The translations under genes were made by a program, and so were the position numbers. The notes beneath the pieces are model-generated. The model worked only from the letters and a program-made list of their open reading frames with translations. It had not been told where the DNA came from and did not search any database. A stretch of 64,000 bases of DNA. It comes from DATHWB01 sp040880725. GTDB taxonomy: Bacteria > Actinomycetota > Acidimicrobiia > Spongiisociales > ZC4RG35. Numbering within the stretch: the first letter of the stretch is position 1; each line of letters opens with the position of its first letter. Shown here piece after piece: positions 41,790 to 50,445 of this stretch. Where the stretch lies: positions 71,212 through 135,211 of the forward strand of contig JBBDHV010000021.1 in assembly GCA_040880725.1 (NCBI GenBank). The letters are read 5' to 3'.

Positions 41790-43313
41790 ATGACGATCGA
41801 GCTGGAGCTCCGCGGCATCACCAAGCGGTTCGACCGGGTCGTTGCCAACGACTCGGTCGATCTGACGGTGCGTGCCGGAGAGATCCACGCGATCGTCGGT
41901 GAGAACGGGGCCGGCAAGACGACCCTGATGTCGATGCTGTACGGGCTGTTCGCCCCGGATGAGGGCCAGATCCTCATCCGGGGGAGCCCGGTGCAGTTCG
42001 AGTCGGCCCTCGATGCCATCGAGGCCGGGCTGGGCATGGTCCACCAGGCCTTCAAGCTCTTTCCGACGCTCACGGTTGCCGAGAACGTCGTGTTTCGCAG
42101 TGAGCCGACGCGTCGCGGCATGATCGACCGTGTGGCGAGTGTTGCGCTGGTGCGGGACCTCGCCGAGACGTACGGTCTCGCCGTCGATCCGACTGCCGTC
42201 GTCGAAGCACTGCCGGTGGGCGTGCTGCAGCGCGTCGAGATTCTCAAAGCCCTCTACCGCGACGCGCAGGTGCTGATCCTCGACGAGCCGACGGCGGTGC
42301 TCACTCCCCAGGAGCGGGACATGCTCTTCGACGTGGTTCGGCGGTTGCGCGACGCCGGGCGGACGATCCTCTTCATCACCCACAAGTTGGGTGAGGTGAT
42401 GGCGGTCTCGGACCGGGTCACCGTCCTGAGGAACGGCAAGTCCGTGGCGGAGCTGATCACCTCGGAGACGACACCCGAGGAGATCACCCGACACATGGTC
42501 GGCCGAGACGTCGATCTCGGAAAGCGGGCATCACTCCATCAGGCAAGCGACGTCGTGCTGAGCGTCAAGGACCTCGTCGTGCACGGCGAACACGACCGGG
42601 CAGTGGTTCACGATGTCGGCTTCGACGTGCGCGCCGGGGAGATCGTCGGGGTCGCGGGCGTGGCCGGCAACGGTCAGACGGAGATGATCGAGGCACTGAC
42701 CGGTCTTCGACCGGTCAAGCGAGGAGAGGTGACGCTGTCCGGCACGGACATCACCCTTGCCGACGTGGCCACCCGCCGTGCCACCGGTCTCGCATACATC
42801 CCGGAGGACCGTCACGTCGTCGGGACCACCAGCTATGCGACCGTCTCGGAGAACCTGCTGATGGGCCATCACCGCGCCGACGACGTCGCCCGGCGAGGAT
42901 GGTTCCAGGTCGACGAGGTCCGGCGCCGGGCGAACGAACTGGTGGAGCGGTTCAACATCAGGACGACTTCGATCTCTGCTCCGGTGGGAACACTGTCCGG
43001 AGGAAACCTGCAGAAGGTGGTGGTGGCGCGGGAACTCGCATATGAAGCACCGCTCCTCATCGCAGAACAACCGACCCGAGGCGTCGACATCGGCGCGATC
43101 GAATTCATCCACCGCCAGCTTCTCGACTATCGGGACGTCGGTGGGGCGGTGCTGATGGTCTCCGCGGAGCTGTCGGAGATCCTCGCGTTGAGTAGTCGCA
43201 TCCTTGTCATGTTCGAGGGCCGCATCGTTGCCGAACTCGACCCCGCCACCGTCGATGAGCGCGAGATCGGCCGCTACATGACCGGTTCACATGCCGGAGC
43301 CCTCAGTGCGTGA
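41790..43313 (+). CDS. Double ABC ATPase of nucleoside importer
   Basis: 507 residues with two ATPase halves as in sugar/nucleoside importers. The first has Walker A GENGAGKTT, LPVGVLQRVEILKALYRDAQ and LILDEPTAVLTPQE. The second has GVAGVAGNGQTE (degenerate Walker A) and an intact signature LSGGNLQKVVVARELAYEAP. It powers import together with the two permeases. The permease start lies within its last 23 bases. Confidence 0.9.
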   Translation: MTIELELRGITKRFDRVVANDSVDLTVRAGEIHAIVGENGAGKTTLMSMLYGLFAPDEGQILIRGSPVQFESALDAIEAGLGMVHQAFKLFPTLTVAENVVFRSEPTRRGMIDRVASVALVRDLAETYGLAVDPTAVVEALPVGVLQRVEILKALYRDAQVLILDEPTAVLTPQERDMLFDVVRRLRDAGRTILFITHKLGEVMAVSDRVTVLRNGKSVAELITSETTPEEITRHMVGRDVDLGKRASLHQASDVVLSVKDLVVHGEHDRAVVHDVGFDVRAGEIVGVAGVAGNGQTEMIEALTGLRPVKRGEVTLSGTDITLADVATRRATGLAYIPEDRHVVGTTSYATVSENLLMGHHRADDVARRGWFQVDEVRRRANELVERFNIRTTSISAPVGTLSGGNLQKVVVARELAYEAPLLIAEQPTRGVDIGAIEFIHRQLLDYRDVGGAVLMVSAELSEILALSSRILVMFEGRIVAELDPATVDEREIGRYMTGSHAGALSA

Positions 43314-44421
43314 GCGCCTGAGTCGACACAACGTGGCCACCTTCGCCCGCTCGGTGGCGTGGAGCCCGGTGACCTTTTCGATCATTCTCGCCTTGGCGGT
43401 GGGGGCGGCGATCGTCGCAGTGACCGGACAGGATCCGTTCCTCGCCTACCGGGAGATGTTCACCGGGGCGGTCGACGGCTCCGGGTTGCGGAACACGCTG
43501 TCCCGTTCCATCCCCATCGTCGGAATGGCCCTGGCCGTCTCGGTCGCGTTTCGGGCCCGTGTCATCAACCTCGGTGGTGAGGGACAGATGGTGGTCGGCG
43601 GTCTCGCGGGAACGGTCGTGGCCATCTACACCCCCGGGCCGGGAGCGGTGGTCATCCCGCTGGCACTGATCGCGGGCGCGGCAGCCGGAGCCCTGTGGGC
43701 GCTGCTCCCGGCGCTGGGCCAGACCCGACTGGCGCTTCCGATCCTCATCACCAGCCTGCTGTTGAACTACGTCGGACGAGCGATCACCGGGTATCTCGTG
43801 CGGTTCCCGCTGGCCGACGTCTCAGTCACCCTCGCCACCACTCGGCAGGTTCCCGAGACCGCCCGAATGCCGAAGATGCCGATTTTCGGGGGTGTCAGCC
43901 TTTCGCTGATCCTCGTGATCCTGCTCGTCGCCGGGCTCTGGGTCGCCTACTCGCGAAGCGTCGTCGGGTATGAGACGCAGATGGCCGGGTACAGCGGGCG
44001 GTTCGCCCGGTACGGCGGTGTTCCGGTCGAGCGGCAGACGGTGGGGGTGATGCTGGTGGCGGGGGCGATCGGAGGGGCGATCGGCACGCATCTCATCATC
44101 GGCGACGCGCTGCGTTTCATCGAAGGCGAGTTGGTGCTCAGCGGCCTGGCCTGGACCGGGCTGCTCGTGTCGCTGCTCGCCGCCAACCGTCCGGTCTTCA
44201 TCCTCATCGCCGGCGTCTTGTTCTCGGGGCTGCAGATCGGCGGTCTCGCAATGCAGCGGAACGCCGAAATCTCGTGGCGACTCGCCCAGGTCTTGCAGTC
44301 TCTCGTCATCATCGCCGTTGCGAGTCGGCTCAGCCCGACCCGCTGGAGACCCAAGGCAGTCCCGGGGAGTGAGGCAGCCGACGAGCTCACCGCGGAACCG
44401 GCTCGGATGGGTGAGATCTGA
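43291..44421 (+). CDS. ABC permease of nucleoside importer (1)
   Basis: 376 residues with about ten membrane helices and the BPD_transp_2 hallmark INLGGEGQMVVGGLAGTVVA. This is the larger of the two permeases, as in YufP/NupP-type pairs. ATG 43291 overlaps the ATPase gene; GTG 43306 is an alternative start. TGATG joins it to the next permease. Confidence 0.88.
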   Translation: MPEPSVRERLSRHNVATFARSVAWSPVTFSIILALAVGAAIVAVTGQDPFLAYREMFTGAVDGSGLRNTLSRSIPIVGMALAVSVAFRARVINLGGEGQMVVGGLAGTVVAIYTPGPGAVVIPLALIAGAAAGALWALLPALGQTRLALPILITSLLLNYVGRAITGYLVRFPLADVSVTLATTRQVPETARMPKMPIFGGVSLSLILVILLVAGLWVAYSRSVVGYETQMAGYSGRFARYGGVPVERQTVGVMLVAGAIGGAIGTHLIIGDALRFIEGELVLSGLAWTGLLVSLLAANRPVFILIAGVLFSGLQIGGLAMQRNAEISWRLAQVLQSLVIIAVASRLSPTRWRPKAVPGSEAADELTAEPARMGEI

Positions 44422-45341
44422 TGTTCGAACAGCTCTTCGACTCGGCACTTTTGGATTCGGCGATCAGGGCGATGATTCCGATTCTGCTGGCGGCTTTCGG
44501 CGGGATGATCTGCGAGCGTGCCGGCGTCTTCCAGATCTCGCTCGAAGGAATGATGGTGGCCGGAGCGTTCGCGGCCGTGGGCGGCTCGTACTTCGCCGAG
44601 AGTTCGACGATGGGGATCGTCTTCGCCATCGCCGCAGGTGTCGCCGTGTCACTGATGCTGGCGTTCGGGGCAGTGACCAAGAGAGGCGATCCAATCGTTC
44701 TCGGCATCGCGATCAACCTGTTCGCGTTCGGGATCACCGGGTTTCTGCTGCCCCAGATCTTCGGGGTGCGGGGCGTGTTCCAGCACGACCGAATCGACGG
44801 CCTCGAGCGTCTGCCGATCCCTCTCCTGTCGGACATCCCGGTGGTTGGTGGCGTGCTGTTCAACAACACGATCACCGCGTATCTGTCGTTTCTGTTGGTG
44901 CCGGCGCTGTGGGTGTTCCTGTTCCGGACCCCTATCGGCCTGCGTCTCCGTGGTGTGGGTGAGCGGCCCGCGGCGGCCCAGACGCTGGGCGTGTCACCGA
45001 CCAAGTACAAGTACGCGGCAGTCATGGCTTCGGGTGTGCTGTCCGGTCTGGCCGGCGCCCAGCTGGCGCTGGGCAACGTCGTCCAGTTCGCCGAGAACAT
45101 GTCGAGCGGCCGCGGCTGGGTGGCGGTGGTCGCGGTGATGCTGGGGCGGGCTCATCCGGTGGGCGTGTTGGGAGCGAGCCTGCTGTTCGCGTTCGCCGAG
45201 GCGCTTGGATTCCGCTTCCAGGGCAACGGCCTCCCGGTGCAGATCACCGACGCCCTCCCCTTCGTGGCGACTCTCCTCGCCCTGGTCATCGCCCGCAAAC
45301 GCTTCTCCCGTCTCCTCGACCTCACCACCGCCTCCGCCTGA
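44421..45341 (+). CDS. ABC permease of nucleoside importer (2)
   Basis: 306 residues, BPD_transp_2 fold: ICERAGVFQISLEGMMVAGAF near the N-terminus, LRLRGVGERPAAAQTLGVSP in the cytosolic loop that contacts the ATPase, and SSGRGWVAVVAVMLGRAHPVG. Last gene of the plus-strand operon; followed directly by a REP-like repeat. Confidence 0.88.
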   Translation: MFEQLFDSALLDSAIRAMIPILLAAFGGMICERAGVFQISLEGMMVAGAFAAVGGSYFAESSTMGIVFAIAAGVAVSLMLAFGAVTKRGDPIVLGIAINLFAFGITGFLLPQIFGVRGVFQHDRIDGLERLPIPLLSDIPVVGGVLFNNTITAYLSFLLVPALWVFLFRTPIGLRLRGVGERPAAAQTLGVSPTKYKYAAVMASGVLSGLAGAQLALGNVVQFAENMSSGRGWVAVVAVMLGRAHPVGVLGASLLFAFAEALGFRFQGNGLPVQITDALPFVATLLALVIARKRFSRLLDLTTASA

Positions 45342-45342
45342 A

Positions 45343-45512
45343 GACGCGTTCTTACAGGGTCAGCGGATAGGCAGGCCGGCTTCTTAGCGAACCAGCGCCT
45401 CATAGATGAGGCGTTTCGCGTGGCAAAACCCGATTGGCCATGGCGACTCGGCGCCCGCTCCTCGGTTCTGGTCTGCGTTGCGGTTCATCCATGCACCGCT
45501 GCCCCGCTAAAA
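45343..45512 (+). repeat. REP-like repeat, family 2 (full copy)
   Basis: Blocks in order: GACGCGTTCTTACAGGGTCA, GCGGATAGGCAGGCCGGCTT, TTAGCGAACCAGCGCCTCAT-AG-ATGAGGCG-TTTCGCGTGGCA, TGGTCTGCGTTGCGGTTCAT, GCTGCCCCGCTAAAAA. The centre forms a strong hairpin (CGCCTCAT/ATGAGGCG extended by AGCGAA/TTCGC). It separates the convergent importer and ctaG genes. Confidence 0.75.
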
Positions 45513-45516
45513 AGCC

Positions 45517-46323
45517 TTACACCAGTTCTCGTTCGAGGCGGTCGAGGGTGCGTTCTTCGCCGATCCAGCGGAACCAGATGCGGGCAATGAGACCGAAGAG
45601 GTAGAAGGCGCCTCCCAGCTTCATGATGACCCCGGCGATCGTCTGGTCTTCGATGGCGGTGAGACCCCACGTCAGCGGGGCATCGCCGTATCCCGGGTAC
45701 AGCACCGAATTGCCGAAGGTGAGGAACGACGCCGGGACGATCGGGACGATCGTGTTCATGAACAGGTACATGATCTGGCCGGGGCGGCTGATGCGCGGCA
45801 GGGCGGGGGTGGGGCTGAAGACCGGCATCCACATCGACACTGCGGTCAGGAAGAACAGCACGTGGACGGCGAAGTGGGCCCATTCGGTTGTGTTCTGCCA
45901 GGCGATCGCCGCCGGCCAGTGGATCGCGACGATGGCGATGTTGAAGGAGATGATGCCGACCACCGGGGTGGTGAAGTAGCGGACGACACCCACGATGCGG
46001 GGGTGGGCGATGGTGGCATCGGCCATCCACCGGGGGAGGCCGATGAGAAGTAGCGGCGGGACCACGTAGCCGATGAGCATGTGCTCGAGCATGTGGAAGG
46101 TGACCAGCGTCTCCTCGGCCAGATCGTGGATCGGATACCCCGAAGCGATGAGCATGACCGCCACTCCCGAGTACCAGGCGCGCCGTTGGCCGCGGGTGGC
46201 AGCTGCGGCGTCGGGTGCGGCGAGTGGACGAATCCTCGTCTCTGCCCACCACCAGCCCACTGCGAGGATGACGATCAGCGCCAGAACGTCGAGGTGGAGA
46301 TGGAAGTCGGGGAGAGGTGGCAT
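45517..46323 (-). CDS. ctaG: Cytochrome c oxidase assembly factor CtaG (caa3 type)
   Basis: A 268-residue membrane protein with about seven helices. HDLAEETLVTFHMLEHMLIG carries the conserved His/Met cluster typical of the Bacillus-type CtaG, needed for caa3 oxidase. MNTIVPIVPASFLTFGNSVL lies in a later helix. It closes the oxidase operon, eight bases after ctaF. Confidence 0.87.
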   Translation of the reverse strand: MPPLPDFHLHLDVLALIVILAVGWWWAETRIRPLAAPDAAAATRGQRRAWYSGVAVMLIASGYPIHDLAEETLVTFHMLEHMLIGYVVPPLLLIGLPRWMADATIAHPRIVGVVRYFTTPVVGIISFNIAIVAIHWPAAIAWQNTTEWAHFAVHVLFFLTAVSMWMPVFSPTPALPRISRPGQIMYLFMNTIVPIVPASFLTFGNSVLYPGYGDAPLTWGLTAIEDQTIAGVIMKLGGAFYLFGLIARIWFRWIGEERTLDRLERELV

Positions 46324-46330
46324 GTCGCCC

Positions 46331-46645
46331 CTAGCGGGAGATCAACCCCACGAGGAAGGATGCGACGACGATCCCGTACAGCGACAGCGCCAGGATGAAC
46401 CCTCCGGCGAAGAATCGCGTCAGGAGGGGCTTTTCGAAGCGCAGGTGCATGAACCAGCCGATCACCACGACGAACTTGAAGAACGACAGGATGATCAGCA
46501 GCGGACCGTCCCAGCCGGCCATGTCGACGGCCTCGTCGACGTAGAAGAGTGCGACTTCGACGGCGGTGACGATCGCCAGCATGATGGCGATCTTGACGTA
46601 TTGACCCGTCGTCGGATGGAGCGCGTGATGTGTTTCGTCTGTCAT
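46331..46645 (-). CDS. ctaF: Cytochrome c oxidase subunit IV (CtaF type)
   Basis: 104 residues with three membrane helices: KIAIMLAIVTAVEVALFYVD, LLIILSFFKFVVVIGWFMHL (the FKFxxVxxxFMHLRFE stretch is typical of prokaryotic subunit IV) and LALSLYGIVVASFLVGLI. Its ATG overlaps the ctaE stop (TGATG). The open frame extending to 47392 is antisense shadow. Confidence 0.87.
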   Translation of the reverse strand: MTDETHHALHPTTGQYVKIAIMLAIVTAVEVALFYVDEAVDMAGWDGPLLIILSFFKFVVVIGWFMHLRFEKPLLTRFFAGGFILALSLYGIVVASFLVGLISR

Positions 46646-47280
46646 CAGACGGCTCCCAGCAGGTAGACGATGGTGAAGATGACGATCCAGATGATGTCGA
46701 CGAAGTGCCAGTACAACCCGACGAGTTCGAGGTTCATGCCGTGCTTCTCGGAAAGGCCGCCTTGGCGTCTCGCCATTCCGAACAACGACAGGAGCATGAT
46801 CACCCCGATGGCCACGTGCAGGCCGTGAAAACCGGTGAGCATGAAGAAGGCCGAGGACGCCGGGTTCGTGGTGAGTGTCATGCCGTACACCTGGATGAAC
46901 TCGTAGAACTCGAAGACCTGCCCGCCCAGGAAGATGGATCCGAGCATCGCGGTTGCCAGCAGCCAGGTCTTCGTGCCGTTCTGGTCGCCGCCCGCCAACG
47001 ACTGGTGGGCGAGCACCATCGTCAGCGAACTCATCAGCAGCACGAACGACGACACCGATGTGAAGGGGATGTCGTAGATCTCGCGGGGCACCACGGTGTT
47101 CCCGAAGGTGTCGTTGCCGTACACCATGTAGCTGGTGATGAGCGCACCGAAGAACAGGAATTCGGAGCTGAGGAACAGCCACATTCCGAGCTTGCGGTTG
47201 TCGATTCCGAAGGATTCGTGCTCGCCATGCCCGCCGTGGTCGTCGGCGTGCGCCTCGGCGACTTCGACCGTCTCGGCCAT
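46645..47280 (-). CDS. ctaE: Cytochrome c oxidase subunit III
   Basis: 211 residues, five membrane helices: LGMWLFLSSEFLFFGALITS, then ASSAFFMLTGFHGLHVAIGV (subunit III hallmark) and LVGLYWHFVDIIWIVIFTIV. The N-terminus is His-rich (AHADDHGGHGEHE). It overlaps ctaD and ctaF by one base each. Confidence 0.92.
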   Translation of the reverse strand: MAETVEVAEAHADDHGGHGEHESFGIDNRKLGMWLFLSSEFLFFGALITSYMVYGNDTFGNTVVPREIYDIPFTSVSSFVLLMSSLTMVLAHQSLAGGDQNGTKTWLLATAMLGSIFLGGQVFEFYEFIQVYGMTLTTNPASSAFFMLTGFHGLHVAIGVIMLLSLFGMARRQGGLSEKHGMNLELVGLYWHFVDIIWIVIFTIVYLLGAV

Positions 47281-49295
47281 CAGTGCGCCTCCACCAGTTC
47301 TGCGTCGTGTTCGCCGCCGCCGTCGTCCCCGTGGGGTTCTTCGAGGGGCTCCATGCCCCATCCGAGCAGCGACCCGAGGGTGATGACCGCACCCAGGACG
47401 ATCAGGACCTTGCCGACGATTCCCTCGTGGAAGATGATCCCGTAGGCGATCAGCGGCAGGCCCACCGCCATCAGGAACGGGAAGTAGGACGGGTTGGGCA
47501 GATGGATCGGTGACTTGGGATTGCGGCCGCCATGGTCGAGCCGGGCCACGAGTTCGTCGGCGTCGTCCTTGCGAACGGCTCTGCCCTCGGTGTCCTCGCC
47601 GTACTTCATGTGCCAGAAGTGATCGAGGCTGGTGACCACCGGGTTTTCGGCGAAGTTGTACTCGGGCGTCGGGTTGGGGATCGTCCATTCGATCGTCCGG
47701 GCATCCCACGGATCGAGACCTGAGGCCGCGCCCTTCCGCTTCGACCACGTCCAGTTGAACATGAAGACGAGGATCGATGCGGCGATGGTGAAGGCGCCGA
47801 TGGTCACCGCCAGGTTCCACGGACCGAAGTTGGTCTCGGGGGCGTACCGCCAGGTGCGACGCACCATTCCCTGGAGGCCGAGCCAGTGCATCGGGGCGAA
47901 CGCCAGGTTGAACCCGATCATCTGGATCCAGAAATGCGTCTTTCCGAGCGCCTCGTTCATGACCCGCCCGGTCAGCTTGGGGAACCAGTAGTACAAACCG
48001 GCGAAAATCCCGAAGATCGCCCCACCGAAGAGCACGTAGTGGAAGTGGGCGACGATGTAATAGGTGTCGGTCTGCTGCCAGTCGGACGGCACGACGGAGT
48101 GCGTCACACCGGACAGTCCGCCGATCACGAACATCGCCACGAAACCGATGGCAAAGAGCATCGGCGTCGTGAAACGTATTCGTCCACCCCACATGGTCCC
48201 CAGCCAGTTGAAGATCTTGATGCCGGTGGGGATGGCGATCGTCATCGTCGACAACCCGAATGCGGCCTGGGCCACGGGGGTGAGTGCCGAGGAGAACATG
48301 TGGTGCGCCCACACGCCGAAGCCGAGGAAGGCGATGCCGCCCCCGGCGAAGACGACGGCGGCGTATCCGAACAGCGGCTTGCGGGAGAACACGGGGAGGA
48401 CTTCGGAGACGATGCCCATGGCCGGGAGGATGAGGATGTAGACCTCGGGATGGCCGAACAGCCAGAACAGGTGTTGCCACAGGACGGGATCTCCCCCGCC
48501 GGCCGCTTGGAAGAACAGGGTCCCGAACGAGCGGTCGAACGTCCCCATGAACAACGCCACGGCAATGATGGGAAGCGAGAACAACAGCAGAAAGGCGGTG
48601 ACCATCGTCATCCACACGAAGACCGGCATCCGCAGCAGTCGCATGCCCTTGGCCCGCATGTTGAAGATCGTGACGAGGAAGTTGACCGCCGAGATGAGCG
48701 ACGCAACCCCCAGGATCTGGATCCCGAGAAGGGCGAAGTCGACCGCCGAACCAGGCGAGAACGCAGGGCCCGCATTCGGTTGGTACAGGAACCACCCGCC
48801 GTCGGGGAGTCCGCCGAGCAAGGTCTGATCGCTCGGATCGATGTTGCCTGGCACGCCTTCCACGCCGAGGGGCGGGGTGACATCACCGAAGAAGATGACG
48901 GAGTAGAGGAAGAGGGCGCCGGACAGGAAGATCCACCACGAAAGGGCGTTCATGCGCGGGAAAGCCACGTCCCTGGCACCCACCATCAGGGGGAGCAGGT
49001 AGTTCATGAACGCCGCCCCCACCGGCATCACGAACAGGAAGATCATCGTGATCCCGTGGGTGGAGAACATGGCGTTGTACTCGGCGGCGGTCAGGAAATC
49101 GCTGTTCGGCCCGGCGAGCTGGAGGCGGAGCAGCAGGGCTTCGAGTCCTCCGATGATGAAGAACGTGAAGGCCGCGTACCCGTACATGATGCCGATCTTC
49201 TTGTGATCGACGGTGGTGATCCACGACCAAAACCCTTCGGTGGTCTTGGGACGGCGAAAGATCGTCGTGGACGGGCGTTGGGCAGTAGCGGTCAC
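47280..49295 (-). CDS. ctaD: Cytochrome c oxidase subunit I
   Basis: 671 residues, the haem a/a3-CuB subunit. Ligands are visible: low-spin haem His in NAMFSTHGITMIFLFVMP, CuB His and the cross-linked Tyr in LFGHPEVYILILPAMG, WAHHMFSSA, and the haem a3/a His pair in YYIVAHFHYVLFGGAIFG. Beyond the usual end, two extra membrane helices (YFPFLMAVGLPLIAYGIIFH; VLIVLGAVITLGSLLGWGME) are added, as in many actinobacterial and thermophile oxidases. GTG start overlaps the ctaC stop. Confidence 0.94.
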   Translation of the reverse strand: MTATAQRPSTTIFRRPKTTEGFWSWITTVDHKKIGIMYGYAAFTFFIIGGLEALLLRLQLAGPNSDFLTAAEYNAMFSTHGITMIFLFVMPVGAAFMNYLLPLMVGARDVAFPRMNALSWWIFLSGALFLYSVIFFGDVTPPLGVEGVPGNIDPSDQTLLGGLPDGGWFLYQPNAGPAFSPGSAVDFALLGIQILGVASLISAVNFLVTIFNMRAKGMRLLRMPVFVWMTMVTAFLLLFSLPIIAVALFMGTFDRSFGTLFFQAAGGGDPVLWQHLFWLFGHPEVYILILPAMGIVSEVLPVFSRKPLFGYAAVVFAGGGIAFLGFGVWAHHMFSSALTPVAQAAFGLSTMTIAIPTGIKIFNWLGTMWGGRIRFTTPMLFAIGFVAMFVIGGLSGVTHSVVPSDWQQTDTYYIVAHFHYVLFGGAIFGIFAGLYYWFPKLTGRVMNEALGKTHFWIQMIGFNLAFAPMHWLGLQGMVRRTWRYAPETNFGPWNLAVTIGAFTIAASILVFMFNWTWSKRKGAASGLDPWDARTIEWTIPNPTPEYNFAENPVVTSLDHFWHMKYGEDTEGRAVRKDDADELVARLDHGGRNPKSPIHLPNPSYFPFLMAVGLPLIAYGIIFHEGIVGKVLIVLGAVITLGSLLGWGMEPLEEPHGDDGGGEHDAELVEAH

Positions 49296-50380
49296 GAAAG
49301 GGTCTCCATCCAGGCGATCAGATCATCGATCTCTTGCTGGGTCAGTCCAAGGTTCGGCATGAACGAGCCTGGCTTCACCTCGGGCGGGTTGGCGAGCCAT
49401 TGGGTGAGGGCCTCGTTGTAGCTCAAGCCTTCGTAGGGCAGGTATGCCCCGGCGAACACGTTCCGGCTGGCGAAGTGGGTGAGGTTGGGGCCGTTGAACC
49501 CGGGATCGGGCACGATGTTGTCCGCGATGTCGAGGTTGTTGTCTTCGAAGTCGACGGTGTGGCATTGGGTACAGCCTCGGTTCAGAAACACCTGGAGGCC
49601 TTCCCACGCCGGGGTTCCTTCCGCGGGTACCGGCGCTCCCGACTGCTGGCTGACCACCCAGGCGTCGAAGTCCTCCAGGCTGAGCACCTGGGCGCGTGCC
49701 CGCATCAGGGAGTGGGACAGTCCGCAGAACTCCGCGCAGTGACCCCAGAACTCGCCCGGTTCATACGCGTGGAGAGGGAGCAGGGTCACCTGGCCCGGCA
49801 CGAGGTAGCGCTTGCCGTTGAGGGCGGGAATCCAGAAGTTGTGCATGACATCGTCCGACGTCATCACGGCGCACACGTCCTGGCCGGCGGGCATGACGAG
49901 GACGTTGGCGGTTTCGATGTCGTGGTCCGGGTACTGATACTCGAACCACCACTGGTGGCCGATGATTTCGACGGTCATGGCGTCGGGGGCGCATTCGGTG
50001 AGGTCGAAGACCCCACGCACGGTGGGGATCGCGATCCCGGCGAGGATCAGCGCGGGGATGATCGTCCAGGTGACTTCGAGCTTGGCGTTGCCGTGGGTCT
50101 GCTTCGGTTCCTTCCGGCCGGGCCGGTCACGGAAGGCGATGACCGTATAGAGGATGGCGATGTTCACGAGGGCGAAGATGACGGTGGCGATCCAGAACAC
50201 CGGCCAGAACAGACCGTCGATGCGATCGGCGATGGCGCCGGCCGGCTCGAACGTGGTCAGGGGGGAATCGATCTCGATGAACGAGCACGAGGAGACCAGC
50301 ACTGCCAACAGCGCGACCCCGCCAAACCGGAAAGGGCGCGTGGATTCTTCCGAACGGCGCCGCCGAGGGTGCTGAACCAT
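49292..50380 (-). CDS. ctaC: Cytochrome c oxidase subunit II with haem c domain (caa3)
   Basis: 362 residues. A lipobox-like VLVSSC ends the signal region, two membrane helices follow, and the CuA site reads HQWWFEY plus HCAEFCGLSHSLM. A C-terminal cytochrome c domain has CTQCH at about 270-274 and the Met in GSFMPNLGLT. The fusion marks a caa3-type oxidase that takes electrons through its own haem c. No ribosome site is seen before ATG 50380, so it may be leaderless. Confidence 0.92.
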   Translation of the reverse strand: MVQHPRRRRSEESTRPFRFGGVALLAVLVSSCSFIEIDSPLTTFEPAGAIADRIDGLFWPVFWIATVIFALVNIAILYTVIAFRDRPGRKEPKQTHGNAKLEVTWTIIPALILAGIAIPTVRGVFDLTECAPDAMTVEIIGHQWWFEYQYPDHDIETANVLVMPAGQDVCAVMTSDDVMHNFWIPALNGKRYLVPGQVTLLPLHAYEPGEFWGHCAEFCGLSHSLMRARAQVLSLEDFDAWVVSQQSGAPVPAEGTPAWEGLQVFLNRGCTQCHTVDFEDNNLDIADNIVPDPGFNGPNLTHFASRNVFAGAYLPYEGLSYNEALTQWLANPPEVKPGSFMPNLGLTQQEIDDLIAWMETLS

Positions 50381-50445
50381 GGGGCGAGTGTAAGTGTCGG
50401 CACCGTCGCGGGCCAAGCCAAGCGGGACGGGCCGTTCTTGGCCCT

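Noticed and set aside
47886..49421. 511-residue plus-strand open frame
   Set aside because: Antisense to ctaD, which has all catalytic residues. The frame is an effect of high GC at third positions.
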